Assembly: GCF_019320115.1 (NCBI RefSeq)
Contig: NC_089587.1
Span: forward strand, 86,688,113 to 86,752,112
Source: Miscanthus floridulus
Lineage: Eukaryota; Streptophyta; Magnoliopsida; Poales; Poaceae
DNA: 64,000 nucleotides
Direction of reading: 5' to 3'
Shown here: one piece after another, positions 43,906 to 54,856 of the stretch
Position numbering within the stretch: position 1 is the first letter of the stretch
How the letters are laid out: every line of letters begins with the position of its first letter
Made by a program: the position numbers and the translations under genes
The notes under the pieces: model-generated
The model's database searches: none
The model's input: the letters and a program-made list of their open reading frames with translations, nothing else
Told to the model about the DNA's origin: nothing

Positions 43906-46900
43906 CCGTTTGTAATGCTGTAAAATTTATTTATAGACCTTTTATCTTCCTTTCCTTTGCTGCCCAGCTCTTGCTTTGAAACCCTAGCTTTTAGAAATCC
44001 GTCGTCATCATCGTCGCCGTCTCCCGAGCACCACCATCCTAGCTTCATCTTCCCCAGTACCTTTTTGCTTCCGCTAGTTCATGGGTAAGAAGAAAACCGC
44101 GAGCAAGTCCCAGGCGACCTTCGTGGATGAGGAGTCATCCCTTTCTTTGATCGAGAACCAAGAGTTCGTGGCCATGAGGGCTGCTTAGAAGGTTTGGCTA
44201 GCTCCAACAACAAGTGAAGATCAGCTGCGCGAGCTCGTCCATGACGGCTTGATCCAAAGCAAAGTCATCGCTGAATGGAGAGTTCCGGGCGAGCATCGGG
44301 TTCCTACTCTAGGTCCTGGTGAGATTGTCCTCTTCGTTTCCTTTGTCCGCGCCGGACTTTGCCTTCCTGCTTCTGCCTTCCTTCATCAGTTTCTTGGTTA
44401 TTTCGGGGTTAGTCTGAACTATCTAACCCCTAATGTCGTTCTCCATCTTTCCATTTTCGTTCATCTCTGTGAAGCTTTCCTTGGAATCCCTCCTTCTCTA
44501 TCTCTTTTTCGCTACTTCTTTCGTCTGAAACCTCAACCCCGCCGCGAAGAAACCAGCATTCTTGGCGGTTGCGGGATTCAGTTTCGCCAAGGTCTTAAGA
44601 GCAAGTTCTTTGACTATGACCTGGTTGATTATGTAAAAGATTGGCGTGCCGACTGGTTTTACGCTGCCAATTTGATCCCTTCCCTTGTCGTCCATTCTGG
44701 ATCTGGTCCTGTGGTGAATGACCGATGGGACAAGAAACTTGAGTCACCTACTGAGATTCAAGTGATCCAGCCACTCCTTGATAGGATTAGCATGCTGAAA
44801 CAGCAGGGTTTAACCGGTTTCGGTATTGTTTCGAGTTTTCTTTGTCGTTGAGTTTAGCCTTTGAAAGAGCGGGAGCACCTTGGCTTCGAGTATTCTAGGG
44901 CCGAGGATCCTTCACGCATGGTCCCAACTCTTGAGCTGACCGATGAGGAGGTACTCAAGCGTCTCCAGAAGATGCTAAAAGGAGTGAGCATTATTCCTCC
45001 TGCTGTCTCTGAGTTCTCTGCCAACAACCCACCCCCAGCTGTGAGTTGTTTATCTCTTTGTTTGGGTACTTTATGTACTCTTGCTGCATTCATTTTTGCT
45101 TAGCTTTTCCCTATCTTGCTATTTTATCCTTTTTCGTAGGAGCTTGGGTGGAACTTTGTTGACCCGATCCCACTTGATGTTCTCCCTACCGTGGCGGAGA
45201 CTGAGGATAAACTTGTTGGAGCTTCTGCAACTAGTAAGTCCCTAACCTCCACAGCGCTTCCTGGAGTTTCTTCTGGATTTGTTGATGTATATGAAGAATA
45301 TGTTCCTCGTCTAGTCCCTCGCGGTCCTCGTAGTGTCCCGAAGAGGGGGTGAACGGATGGGTCTTCATCTGGCCTGCCTGTCTCCAAGAAGCCTCGCAAA
45401 CCAAGTACTCTCTCAGGTACTCCAGTTGTTGCTAGCATGCTCTTAGGTGAGCACATTTAATACTCTTTGTTCCTTTGTTTTCCTATTTTTCTCTTGAACC
45501 GAGTACTTTTTATTCTTTTTTCAGCAGGTGCTCTAGTTTCCTTGGTTGAGGGAGAGGAGGATGACAAAGTACCCCTCATCATGCGGCGGTGAGTTGTTTT
45601 CATATTCCTGTAGCATTGAATTTCTCTTCTTTGTCTTGACTTTTAGTCTTAAACTTTTTGAAGTAACCGGACGTCGGGTACAAGTTCTTCTGAGGCTCCC
45701 GCGCCGACTTCTTCTGAAGCTCTGGTGTCGAGTTCTTTGGTAGCCTCGGTACCGAGCTCTTCCGCTCCTCCAGTGCAGAGTTCTTCCATGGTTCCAGCCT
45801 CGGCTTCTTCCATGGCTCCGGTATCTGCTATCCCGCTCCCGTCGTCGGGTGGCGGGGATGTTTTCGCCGTTGTGGTCCCCCCTACGAGGCCTTCTTTTGG
45901 CTTCGTGAAGAAGAAAGTGGCTGGGTGAGTAGATTCTGGTTTCATCCTTTTGCTTCTGTCTTCCTTCTTCTGGTTCTCATCGGTGATTTCTTTTATCAAT
46001 TTTTAGTCTTTCGTCTTCTCTCGTTTCTTCATCGACTTCTTCTCAGCCTACCGCCGTGCCATTGAGTTCCGAGCCTCAGGACTCGCAACATACTGTTGGT
46101 GAAGTTGCTGCGGGGGCTTCAGAGCTACCTGGCAAAGTTGCGGACTTGGCTGCCCCGGAGGTGACTGTGGCCGTCGCGTCGGGTCCTTCTGAGGGATTGG
46201 CTTTGGCTTCCCGGGAGGTTGCTTTGGTTGTTTCTTCTTCGCCCCAGCCGGCCTCTCCTTCCCCTTCTCTCGCTTCTGACGGTCCCTCTTTTACCGATGA
46301 CGTGGTGCAATAGTTCGATGCCACCCATCGGCTAGCGGAGCTAACCGTAGCCTAGGGGAACTTGGCGTCCTCTGCGACTTCTTTCGGGGAGAAGCTTCAC
46401 GTAAGTTTTTCTGAGATTCTTTCTTAGGCCATTTGTTTTGCCTTCGTCCTTACGCCTTATTTTTCTCTATCTTTAATTGTTTAGACTTTCTCTTGTGACC
46501 ATACCGGCTTCTTCTTTTCATCTGAAACCAAGAAGAAGTTGTCCTCCAAGGTAAGTTCTCTGAAGACTGACCTTGAACTCCTCCGGGCCGAGTTGGAGAC
46601 TAAGCGTAAGTCACATCAAAAAGAGGAAAAAGCCCTCCATGCCTGAGTGGTAGAGGTAGAGAAATAGAGAGACACTGTTGCCTAGGAGTTGGAGAAACAG
46701 AAAGATGCTGCTATCCGGGAGGCCTCAAAGAACTTGGAGGCTATGAAGAGCTTGGAAGCCATGAAGAAAGAATGTAAAGGTATTCCGGGTTCTCTCTGTT
46801 TCTTTTAGTATTCAATCCTTTCCCTCCTACTGACTTATTGTTTGGTGTCTTGTCCAGCTCTCCGAGTTGAAGGAAAAAAGCTCTCGGAGGGCATTGATGA

Positions 46901-47588
46901 AATGAAGACTCTTGTTCATACAAGTCATAACAAGGCTGAGGAGGTAATTACTCATGCTGAAGAAGAACTTGCACTTGCTAAGTTGATCAGGCGTGGAGCT
47001 GATAAAGATCTTGTGCAGGCTCAAAAAACTATTGAAGACTTGTCTAGGAAGCTAGCGACGGCTACTGAAAATTGGAACGTTTTGTGGAAATCCTTTCATT
47101 CAGTAGCTGATGTTCTCCGGACTCTAGCAGATGACGGGCAATCTTGGGCTCAGTTCATTCCTTGGATTTCGACTCATTTCTAAGAGTTAGCGAAGAAGTG
47201 CGCTCAAGTATGTACCAAGAATGTGCTGGCCCAGGTCCGGGTCCTTGCTCCAAAGGCGCCTCTGTCCAAGATAGCAGAGGAAGCTGATAGCCAAGAATAC
47301 CTTGATGCTGTTGAGAGGATGGAGCCTGAGGTCGAAGGTTTAGCCAGTAGGGTTGTAGACAGTCTTAATATTGATATTTCCCTTCCTGATGACAATGCCT
47401 GATCCAATTGACCAGCCTCTTGTAATATTACACTCCCCTTCGAATGAAGATTCTTTATTTTCGTTGATGTATTCTTTGCCCGGGTGTGGTTGGAGTTACT
47501 TGACTTGCTGAGTACTTTGTCCCATTTTTGTCTCTGCCCTATAAACAACTCTGTGCGTTATCCTGACAAAATCCCTCGATTTGTCGAG
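43906..47588 (+). pseudogene. Antisense gene of a Tat element (putative gypsy type transposon, PF04195-like)
   Basis: A plus-strand gene opposite to gag-pol. It opens MGKKKTASKSQATFVDEES at 44081 and has a TAG at 44186-44188. The conserved PF04195-type block follows (VIAEWRVPGEHRVPTLGPGE, VFVRAG-like LFVSFVRAGLCLPAS, FFRLKPQPRREE, WFYAANLIP). Stops at 44852 and 44858 separate RADWFY...CR from LKEREHLGFEYSRAEDPSR. Further exon-like pieces with GT-AG borders (for example 45141-45230) encode Ser/Pro/Ala-rich sequence and then a coiled-coil C-terminus (46850-47183). The end is SLNIDISLPDDNA at 47402. The function is unknown. The family is seen as an extra gene in grass Grande/RIRE2-like elements. 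Confidence 0.78.
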
Positions 47589-47753
47589 TACTTTTCTTTT
47601 CTTCCTCTTTTGTGATCCGTCGAGTGCTTTGTCTGTGCTATGACTTGTTAGATGTAGATCTTTGTGTTGACAACCTTTCGTCTGCGCTATGTAAAAATGA
47701 CTCGGCATAGAATGTTGCCTTGGCAAACTTCGGCATCCGAGTGCTTTCTTGAG
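47589..47753. repeat. Tat repeat segment downstream of the antisense gene
   Basis: 165 bp, direct repeat of 36206-36370 (CTTTTCTTTTCTTCC ... GAGTGCTTTCTTGAG). It passes straight into the inverted LTR at 47754. Confidence 0.93.
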
Positions 47754-48148
47754 CGATGTTTCACCACCGATAGCCTACCACGGGGATACCCGAGGCAATA
47801 TGTTCGGGCTTTAGCGTATGTGGAACTCGACGGTGAATGCGAGAGACAGTCGATTTATCCTGGTTCAGGCCCTCGACTATGGTCAAGTAACAGCCCTACG
47901 TCCAGTCGGCGTTAGCCTCTACGTTGGATTGATTATGAAGTGTCATGTACAATTGTTGTTTTGTTCTGTCCAGGAGCCCTGCCCTCCTTTATATAGTCAG
48001 GAGGAAAGAGTCCTAGTCGGTTTACAATGAGAGTTCCTAGTAAGATTACTGAATAGTACTACTACTACTAAGATCACATGGGAAGAATCCTAGTTAGACG
48101 AGATCTTCTCTCTCCCTTGTAGGGTATCCTATGGGTCCCGCATCGACA
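47754..48148 (-). repeat. Near-complete Tat LTR, minus orientation
   Basis: 395 bp from CGATGTTTCACC to GGGTCCCGCATCGACA. It lacks only the first three bases expected. A TATATAAAGG promoter box on the minus strand lies near 47988-47997. It is followed on the plus strand by AGCCCCCGAGCAC, the polypurine-tract complement. Confidence 0.9.
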
Positions 48149-48981
48149 AGCCCCCGAGCACTTCATGGTTGAGCTCTGAAAGTCTCGTTTTGCTCCTTTA
48201 GGTCTTGTTGAGTAGGAACAAACGTCATCTGAGTGCTTTCTGGAGTGAAACCTTGTAGCGTTTCTTGGGATCTTCGAGTGGTGAGTGCTTTTTGAAGAAA
48301 AAGTACATTCATCTGGTTGTAGCCTCTGAGCCTCTTGCTTTTCGGAACGTAGTCAGGAGGCCAGAGTCCTAGTCGGTTTACAATGAGAGTTCCTAGTAGG
48401 ATTACTGAATAGTACTACTACTAAGATCACATGAGAAGAATCCTAGTTAGACTAGATCTTCTCTCTCCCTTGCGGGGTATCCTATGGGTCCCACATCGAT
48501 AAGCCCCCGAGCACTTCATGGTTGAGCTCTGAAAGTCTCGTTTTGCTCCTTCAGGTCTTATTGAGTAGGAACAAACGTCATCTGAGTGCTTTCTAGAGTG
48601 AAACCTTGTAGCGCTTCTTGGGATCTTCGAGTGGTGAGTGCTTTTTGAAGAAAAAGTACATTCATCTAGTTGTAGCCCTCGAGCCTCTTGCTATTTGGAA
48701 CAAGGAGCTGGAGGATCTTATCTTGAAGTTGCTCTGATTGTTCGTTGAAGTTTTATAAAAAAGAACTCGAATATGGCTCGTTCCGGGTTCTTTTTGTCGT
48801 AATGTCTTGAAGTGGTCTGCGTTGAGGAAGTCTTTTGGTGACGTGCGCTTTTTCAAAGAAAAAGTGCACTCACTGAGTGTAGCCCCCGAGCCTCTTGCTA
48901 TTTGGAACAAAAAGTTGGAGGGTCTTGAATCTTTATGTTGTTTGAAAATTTGTATTCTGAAGTAGTCCCCGAGACTTGGAT
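48149..48981. repeat. Duplicated LTR-proximal segments with a partial LTR
   Basis: 48149-48349 and 48502-48981 are both copies of the sequence beginning at 34407. Between them, 48350-48501 is a 152-bp minus-oriented LTR fragment (TAGTCAGGAGG to CATCGATA). The second copy breaks off at GAGACTTGGAT and is joined to the plus-oriented LTR piece. Confidence 0.88.
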
Positions 48982-49285
48982 ATTCAGTAATCCTACTAGG
49001 AACTCTCATTATAAACCGACTAGGACTCTGGCCTCCTGACTATATAAAGGAGGGCAGGGCTCCTGGACAGAACAGAACAACAATTGTACACAACACTTCA
49101 TAATCAATCCAACGTAGAGGCTAACGCCGACTGGACATAGGGCTGTTACTCGACCATAGTCGAGGGCCTGAACCAGGATAAATCGACTGTCTCTCGCATT
49201 CATCGTCGAGTTCCGCATACGCTGAAGCCTGAACATACTGCCTCGGGTATCCCCGTGGCAGGCTATCGGTGGTGAAACATCGACA
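48982..49285 (+). repeat. 3' part of the plus-oriented Tat LTR
   Basis: It runs from ATTCAGTAATCC to AACATCGACA and completes the LTR begun at 34234-34313; about 11 bp are missing between the two pieces. A TATATAAAGG box lies at 49041-49050. Confidence 0.9.
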
Positions 49286-51850
49286 ATCAGTGGAAATAAA
49301 TATGGCTTTGTGATAGTGGATGATTACACTAGATACACATAAGTATTCTTTCTAGTGGATAAAAGTGATGTATTTGCAACATTTAAATTATTTGTCAAGG
49401 GCATTCACAATGAGTTAGAAACGACCATCAAGAGAGTTAGAAGTGACAATGGTAGTGAGTTCAAGAACACTAGAATTGATGAGTTATGTGATGAATTTGG
49501 AATTAGACATCAATTCTCGGCCAAGTACACACCTCAATCAAATGACCTTGTTGAGAGGAAGAATAGAACACTCATTGATATGGCAAGATCCATGCTTAGT
49601 GAGTACAATGTGAGTCAATCTTTTTAGGCCGAAGCTATCAACATGGCTTGCTATTGTAGCAACTGCCTCTATTGTCACTGATTGAAAGAGAAGACACCAT
49701 ATGAGCTCTTGAATGGTAGAAAGCCCAATATTGCATATTTTCGGGTCTTTGGTTGCAAATGCTATATCTTGAAGAAAGGCACTCGATTGGGCAAGTTTGA
49801 CAAGAAATGTGATGAATGATTCCTACTTGGATATTCCACTACAAGCAAAGCATATAGAGTTTGGAATTTGGATAGTGGTACTCTTGAGGAAGTTCATGAT
49901 GTTGAATTTGATGAAACCAAGGGTTCACAAGTAGAGAATGAGAACTTGGAAGATGTTAGAGGCATTCAACTTTCAAATGCCATGAAGAACATGGATATTG
50001 GTGAATTGAGGCCTAGGCAAGTGAATAATGATGAAGATGATCAAGTACAAGTGCTCTCTAACTCAAATGTGCAAGATGATACAAATTAAGTTATTGCAAG
50101 TGGATCTCATGATAATAAACAAGATCAAGTGGCTAGTACATCATCGCAACCTAATGATCAAGCAAGTGCAAGCAATCAAGTTTAAATCCTCCAACCAACC
50201 AATATTGCAAGGGATCATCCATTGGACACTATCATTGGTGATATTTCTAGAGGTGTACAAACAAGATCAAGATTGGCATCATTTTGTGAATACTTCTCAT
50301 TTGTGTCATCCATTGAACCAAAAAAGATAGAGAAAGCATTAAATGATGTTGATTGGGTGAATGCTATGCATGAAGAGTTGAATAGCTTCACAACAAATCA
50401 AGTATGAGAATTAGTAGAGAGACCAAAGGGACACAATGTGATTGGAACCAAATGGGTCTTTAGAAACAAGCAAGATGAAGATGGGATAGTAGTAAGGAAC
50501 AAAGCAAGATTGGTAGCACAAGGCTATACACAAGTTGAAGGTCTTGACTTTGGAGAAACATATGCCCCGGTTGCTAGATTGGAAGCAATTAGAATCTTGC
50601 TAGCCTATGCTTGTGCCCACAACATCAAGCTCTATCAAATGGATGTTAAGAGTGCATTTCTTAATGGCTACATCAATGAAGAAGTATATGTTGAGCAACC
50701 TTCCGGTTTTGAAGATGATAAGAAGCCCAACCATGTGTACAAGTTGAAGAAATCTTTGTATGGCTTGAAGCAAGCACCTAGAGCATGGTATGAGAGATTG
50801 AGGGATTTCCTGCTCTCTAAAGGGTTCATAATGGGCAAGGTTGATACCACTCTTTTCATCAAGAAGATTGGAAAAGATCTATTTGTGTTACAAATATATA
50901 TTGATGACATCATATTTGGATCAACCAATCAAGATTTTTGTGATGAGTTTGGAAAGATAATGGCTAATGAGTTTGAGATATCCATGATTGGAGAGTTGAG
51001 TTACTTCCTTGGTCTTCAAATCAAGCAATTGAAGAATGGTACATTTATGAGTCAAGGCAAGTACATTAAGAGCATGATCAAGAAGTTTGGCATGAGTGAT
51101 AGCAAAGTTATTAGCACACCAATGGGAACAAATGGCAACTTGGATAGTGATGCAAGTGGAAATATGGTAGATCAAAAGTTGTATCGGTCTATGATTCGAA
51201 GCCTACTCTATATAACCGCATCAAGGCCAGATGTCATGTTTAGTGTATGCATGTGTGCAAGATTTCAAGCCTCACCAAGAGAAAGTCATTTGAAGGCTAC
51301 AAAGAGAATATTGAGGTACTTGAAGCATACGCCAAATGTTGGTTTATGGTATCCCAAAGGAGCAAAGTTTGAGCTAGTTGGTTACTCTGACTCGGATTAT
51401 GCGGGATGCAAAGTTAAAAGGAAGAGCACCTCGGGCATATGTCAATTGTTGGGAAGATCACTTGTTTCATGGTCATCAAAGAAGCAAAATAGTGTTGCAT
51501 TATCAACCGCCGAAGCCGAATACATATTCACCGGTAGTTGTTGTGCACAAGTACTTTGGATGAAGGCCACTTTGAGTGATTTTGGAATCAAGTTCAAGAA
51601 AGTGCCATTGCTATGTGACAATGAGAGTACAATCAAGTTGACCAACAATCCGGTTCAACATGCAAGAACAAAGCATATTGATGTATGCCATCATTTCATA
51701 AGAGATCACCAACAAAAAGGGGACATTTGCATTGAGAGTGTAGGCACCGAAGATCAACTTACATATATATTCACCAATCCATTGGATGAGAAAAGGTTTT
51801 ACAAGCTAAGGAATGAATTGAATATATTGGATTTCTCAAATATGTGTTGA
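49286..51850 (+). pseudogene. pol: Element B integrase core, reverse transcriptase and RNase H (3' part of pol)
   Basis: It resumes the integrase at VIVDDYTRY with a stop after it. VRSDNGSEF carries the second Asp; the position of the Glu is occupied by QSNDLVERKNRTL (the canonical NGVAERKN is altered, Glu retained). Stops occur near 49624, 49681, 49818, 50087, 50183 and 50405. RT and RNase H run uninterrupted at 50438-51850, with [32 protein letters not shown] and the active site YIDDIIFGS. RNase H follows ([37 protein letters not shown]). The longest intact coding stretch of the retroelements is this 470-codon RT-RH. Confidence 0.93.
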
Positions 51851-52965
51851 TGCACCCTCCACTTATATGACATGTCTCTCCTTTGGGCAATCCAAGGTAA
51901 AAGTTGATTGGCATAACATACATCCTTGCTAAGGACATGTTTAGTGCATCTATCCATTTTTAGGCTCATTCATGAAAATCAAATGATTTCGATGTCAATA
52001 TGGTATCACTATTGCTTCTATGCTTGACTTGATCTAGTGGTAGTATATGACATGTTTATGGGCTTGTAAACCTATTGTTTGATCTAGAAAATGAGCTCTA
52101 AGTGTTTAGCTCAACATGGTACAAGATAACCCTTAATTGGAGGCATGAAGAAGCTTGTCCTTGGATCAAACCGAGTTAAATATCTTTGGCAAATGATCTA
52201 GGTTGGACTAAATTTAGGAAAATGATCCTCACTCCATTGATTGACATTGATAATCTCAACATATCTATCCTTAAGCCTTTGTAGTCATTGATGACAAAGG
52301 GGGAGAGAAACAAAGATATAAGTGATAGGGGAAATAACAAAAGATATATTAGTGTACTAAGATGGTGAAAAGACAACAAAGTGGGAGAACTTGACATAAG
52401 GGGAGAGATATGATAAAGGAAAGTGATCAATTAAAACTTTGAGCACACAAGTAGGGGGAGCAAGCTCATGAACTTGTATGGTACATTTGAATGTGTATTT
52501 CATATGTTTGCTTGCATGGCACAAGTTTTAAATATTCAATATCTATGCTTGTGTGGTATATGCTAGTTGTAGGTTTGAATTATGAAAAGAAAAACTAGCA
52601 TGCATAGGATATCTAATGATTTCATTTCCAAGAGTTTCCAAGTGGTATAGAACTAACCATGGTGCTAAGGATGGTATAATGGTGCACTCCAATTTGTATC
52701 ACGCTTCAAAGGTCCATCTTTTATACCTTAGCATCATTTGGTAGACATTGTCTCCTATATTTCCTATCTAAGCATATGTGTGAGCTACAATCCAAACTCT
52801 TAGCACATATGTAGGGGGAGCAATTGCTACCATATGGAATTCATGAAACTTGTCCATATCCTTTTACATATGGTAAATATGCTTGGGCAAGCAACATGGA
52901 TTCAATTGAATTTCAATTCATATCTTTGAGAAAGGGTTGCCATCAATTACCAAAAAGGGGGAGAT
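51851..52965 (+). other. Element B spacer between pol and 3' LTR
   Basis: About 1.1 kb without a plus-strand open frame of note. SIRE-lineage elements often place an envelope-like frame here; none is visible. It contains repeated AAGTAGGGGGAGCAA/ATGTAGGGGGAGCAA segments (about 52449 and 52809) and an AAAGGGGGAGAG tract (52298), besides the functional polypurine tract at 52952-52964. Confidence 0.7.
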
Positions 52966-54856
52966 TGAAAGCTCTAGTTTGGTTTTGGTAAATTGATGAA
53001 ACCCTAAGTGCTAACTTAGTTTATCAAGTGACCGTGAGATAGGTAGCACATTCCGAGTGATGAAGCAAATAAAGATCATGACATGAAGATGGCGATGCCA
53101 TGGTGATGATCAAGTGCTTGGACTTGGAAAGAAGAAAGAGAAAAACAAAAAGCTCAAGGCAAAGGTATAAATTGTAGAAGCTATTTTATTTTGGTGATCA
53201 AGCCACTTAGAGAGTGTGATCATATTTAGGTTTGATAGCCATACTATTAAGAGGGGTGAAACTCATATCGGAATGCGGTTATCAAAGTACCACTAGATGC
53301 TCTAACTCATTGCATATGCATTTAGGATCTAGTGGAATGCTAACACCCTTAAAAATGTTTGTGAAAATATGCTAACACATGTGCACAAGGTAATACACTT
53401 GGTGGTTGGCACATTTGAGCAAGGGTGAAGAAGTTAGAAGTGAAAAGGAGTTAGTCTCGCTGGTCATAAGGTGACCGGACGCTGGTCCCTGAGGAACCAG
53501 TGCGTCCGGTCAGTTGTAACAGCAAAGACGCTGACGTCGGTCAAATGACCAGACGTTGGGTCACTCAGTGACCAGACGCTGGTAGGGTGTGTCTGGTCCT
53601 ATTGTTGGGTAGCATAGAGAAAAGTCACTGTGTGACCGGACGCTGGTAGGGTCTGGTCAAGCATGACTGGACGTGTCCGGTCGAAGAAAATTGTTTCTAG
53701 AACCTTACTGGAAATGATCGAACGCTGGAGGCTAAGCGTCCCGTCAGTATTGTGCATTGCGTCTGGTCAACTAATGACCGTTGAAATTGGATGAACAGTA
53801 TTTGAAGCAAGGGACACGTGGCATGAATCACGTGACCGGACACTGAGGACCAGCGTTCGATCGATCGGACCGGAGCGTCCGGTCACCCCGCGTTGTGCCC
53901 AGTGAAGGGGTTCAACGGCTCTATTTTGTGGAGGCTTCTATTTAAGCCCCATGGCCGGTTGAAGCTCACACCTTTGGCTATTTTCATTGACATAGCAACC
54001 TTGTGAGCTTAGCCAAAGCCCTTCCACTCATCTCCATCATTGATTCATCATCTTTATGAGATTGGGAGTGGATCTAAGTGCATTGCTTGAGTCTTTGCAT
54101 CTAGAGGCACTTGGTGTTTGTGTTTCGCTGTGGGTTTTGCTTGTTACTCTTGGTGGTTGCCGCCACCTAGATGGCTTGGAGCAGCGAGGATCGTTGAGCG
54201 GAGGGTGGTGATTGTCTCCAGCTCCTATCATGGTGATTGTGAGGGGTTCTTGACCTTTCCCCGGTGGAGAGCCAAAAGGTACTCTAGTGGATTGCTCATG
54301 GCTTATGTGATCCTCATCTTGTGTTGGTTGTGCAGCACCCTTTGAGGGTTTGGCGTGTGAAGCCAATTAGCGCGTGAACCTCCAAGTGAGTGAATCGCCA
54401 CAACGAGGACTAGCTTGCCGGCAAGCAAGTGAACCTCGGTAAAAAACATTGTCTTCATCATTGATTCCGAGGTGATTGGTCTTCATTGTTATTCATTCTT
54501 ATGATTGATTGGTTCCTTCATCTACACAGCGGTATAACTATCTTGATCACTCTCTTTATATTACCGCAAACTAGTTGTCAAGCTCTTTAGTGTAGCTAGT
54601 TATGAGAGCTTGCTTGTTTGGTTAGTGTGGCTCTTTAGTTAGTCTTTGAGAGCACACTAACATAGGATAGTGTCATAGCTTTTGTGTGAATAGACATTAT
54701 CTAAACTAGAATTGTGGTAGGTGGCTTGTATTTTGAGTAGGCTAGCACAACACTTGCTTCACCTCATAATTGTCTAACCATTTTGTTAAGTGTTGTTGTA
54801 GAAATTTTATTATGCTATTTACCCCCCCCCCCTCCTCTAGCCATTAGGACCTTTCA
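52966..54856 (+). repeat. 3' LTR of element B
   Basis: 1891 bp, closely matching 29547-31431. The hairpin pair TGACCGGACGC...GCGTCCGGTCA is at 53472-53512, a TATTTAAG box is at 53939-53946, and a C-rich run is near 54822. Confidence 0.95.

Larger units (their letters stand above)
34234..49285. mobile_element. Rearranged gypsy/Tat retrotransposon block inserted in element B integrase
   Basis: The left edge TGTCGATACGGG and right edge AACATCGACA are the two ends of one plus-oriented LTR family of about 395 bp. They are flanked by ATCGG (34229-34233) and ATCAG (49286-49290), a 5-bp target duplication with one substitution. Within, gag-pol is on the minus strand and an antisense gene is on the plus strand. 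Two RNase H domains, the gag-PR-RT-RH-aRH-INT order and the antisense gene place it in the Tat lineage (Grande/RIRE2-like). Partial LTRs at 34314-34406, 47754-48148 and 48350-48501 point opposite to the terminal pieces, so the block has been inverted and recombined. Confidence 0.85.
29547..54856 (+). mobile_element. Copia LTR retrotransposon B (SIRE/Maximus-like), split by a gypsy block
   Basis: The LTRs are 29547-31431 and 52966-54856 (TGAAAGCTC...ACCTTTCA), flanked by the perfect 5-bp duplication TGGAT (29542-29546, 54857-54861). A primer-binding site lies at 31434, a polypurine tract AAAAAGGGGGAGA ends at 52964, and internal genes run gag, protease, integrase, RT, RNase H on the plus strand. 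Integrase is interrupted by 34234-49285. The very long LTRs, lysine/aspartate-rich Gag with two zinc knuckles and a spacer of about 1.1 kb after pol fit the SIRE/Maximus lineage. Stop codons in gag and pol show that it is inactive. Confidence 0.95.
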
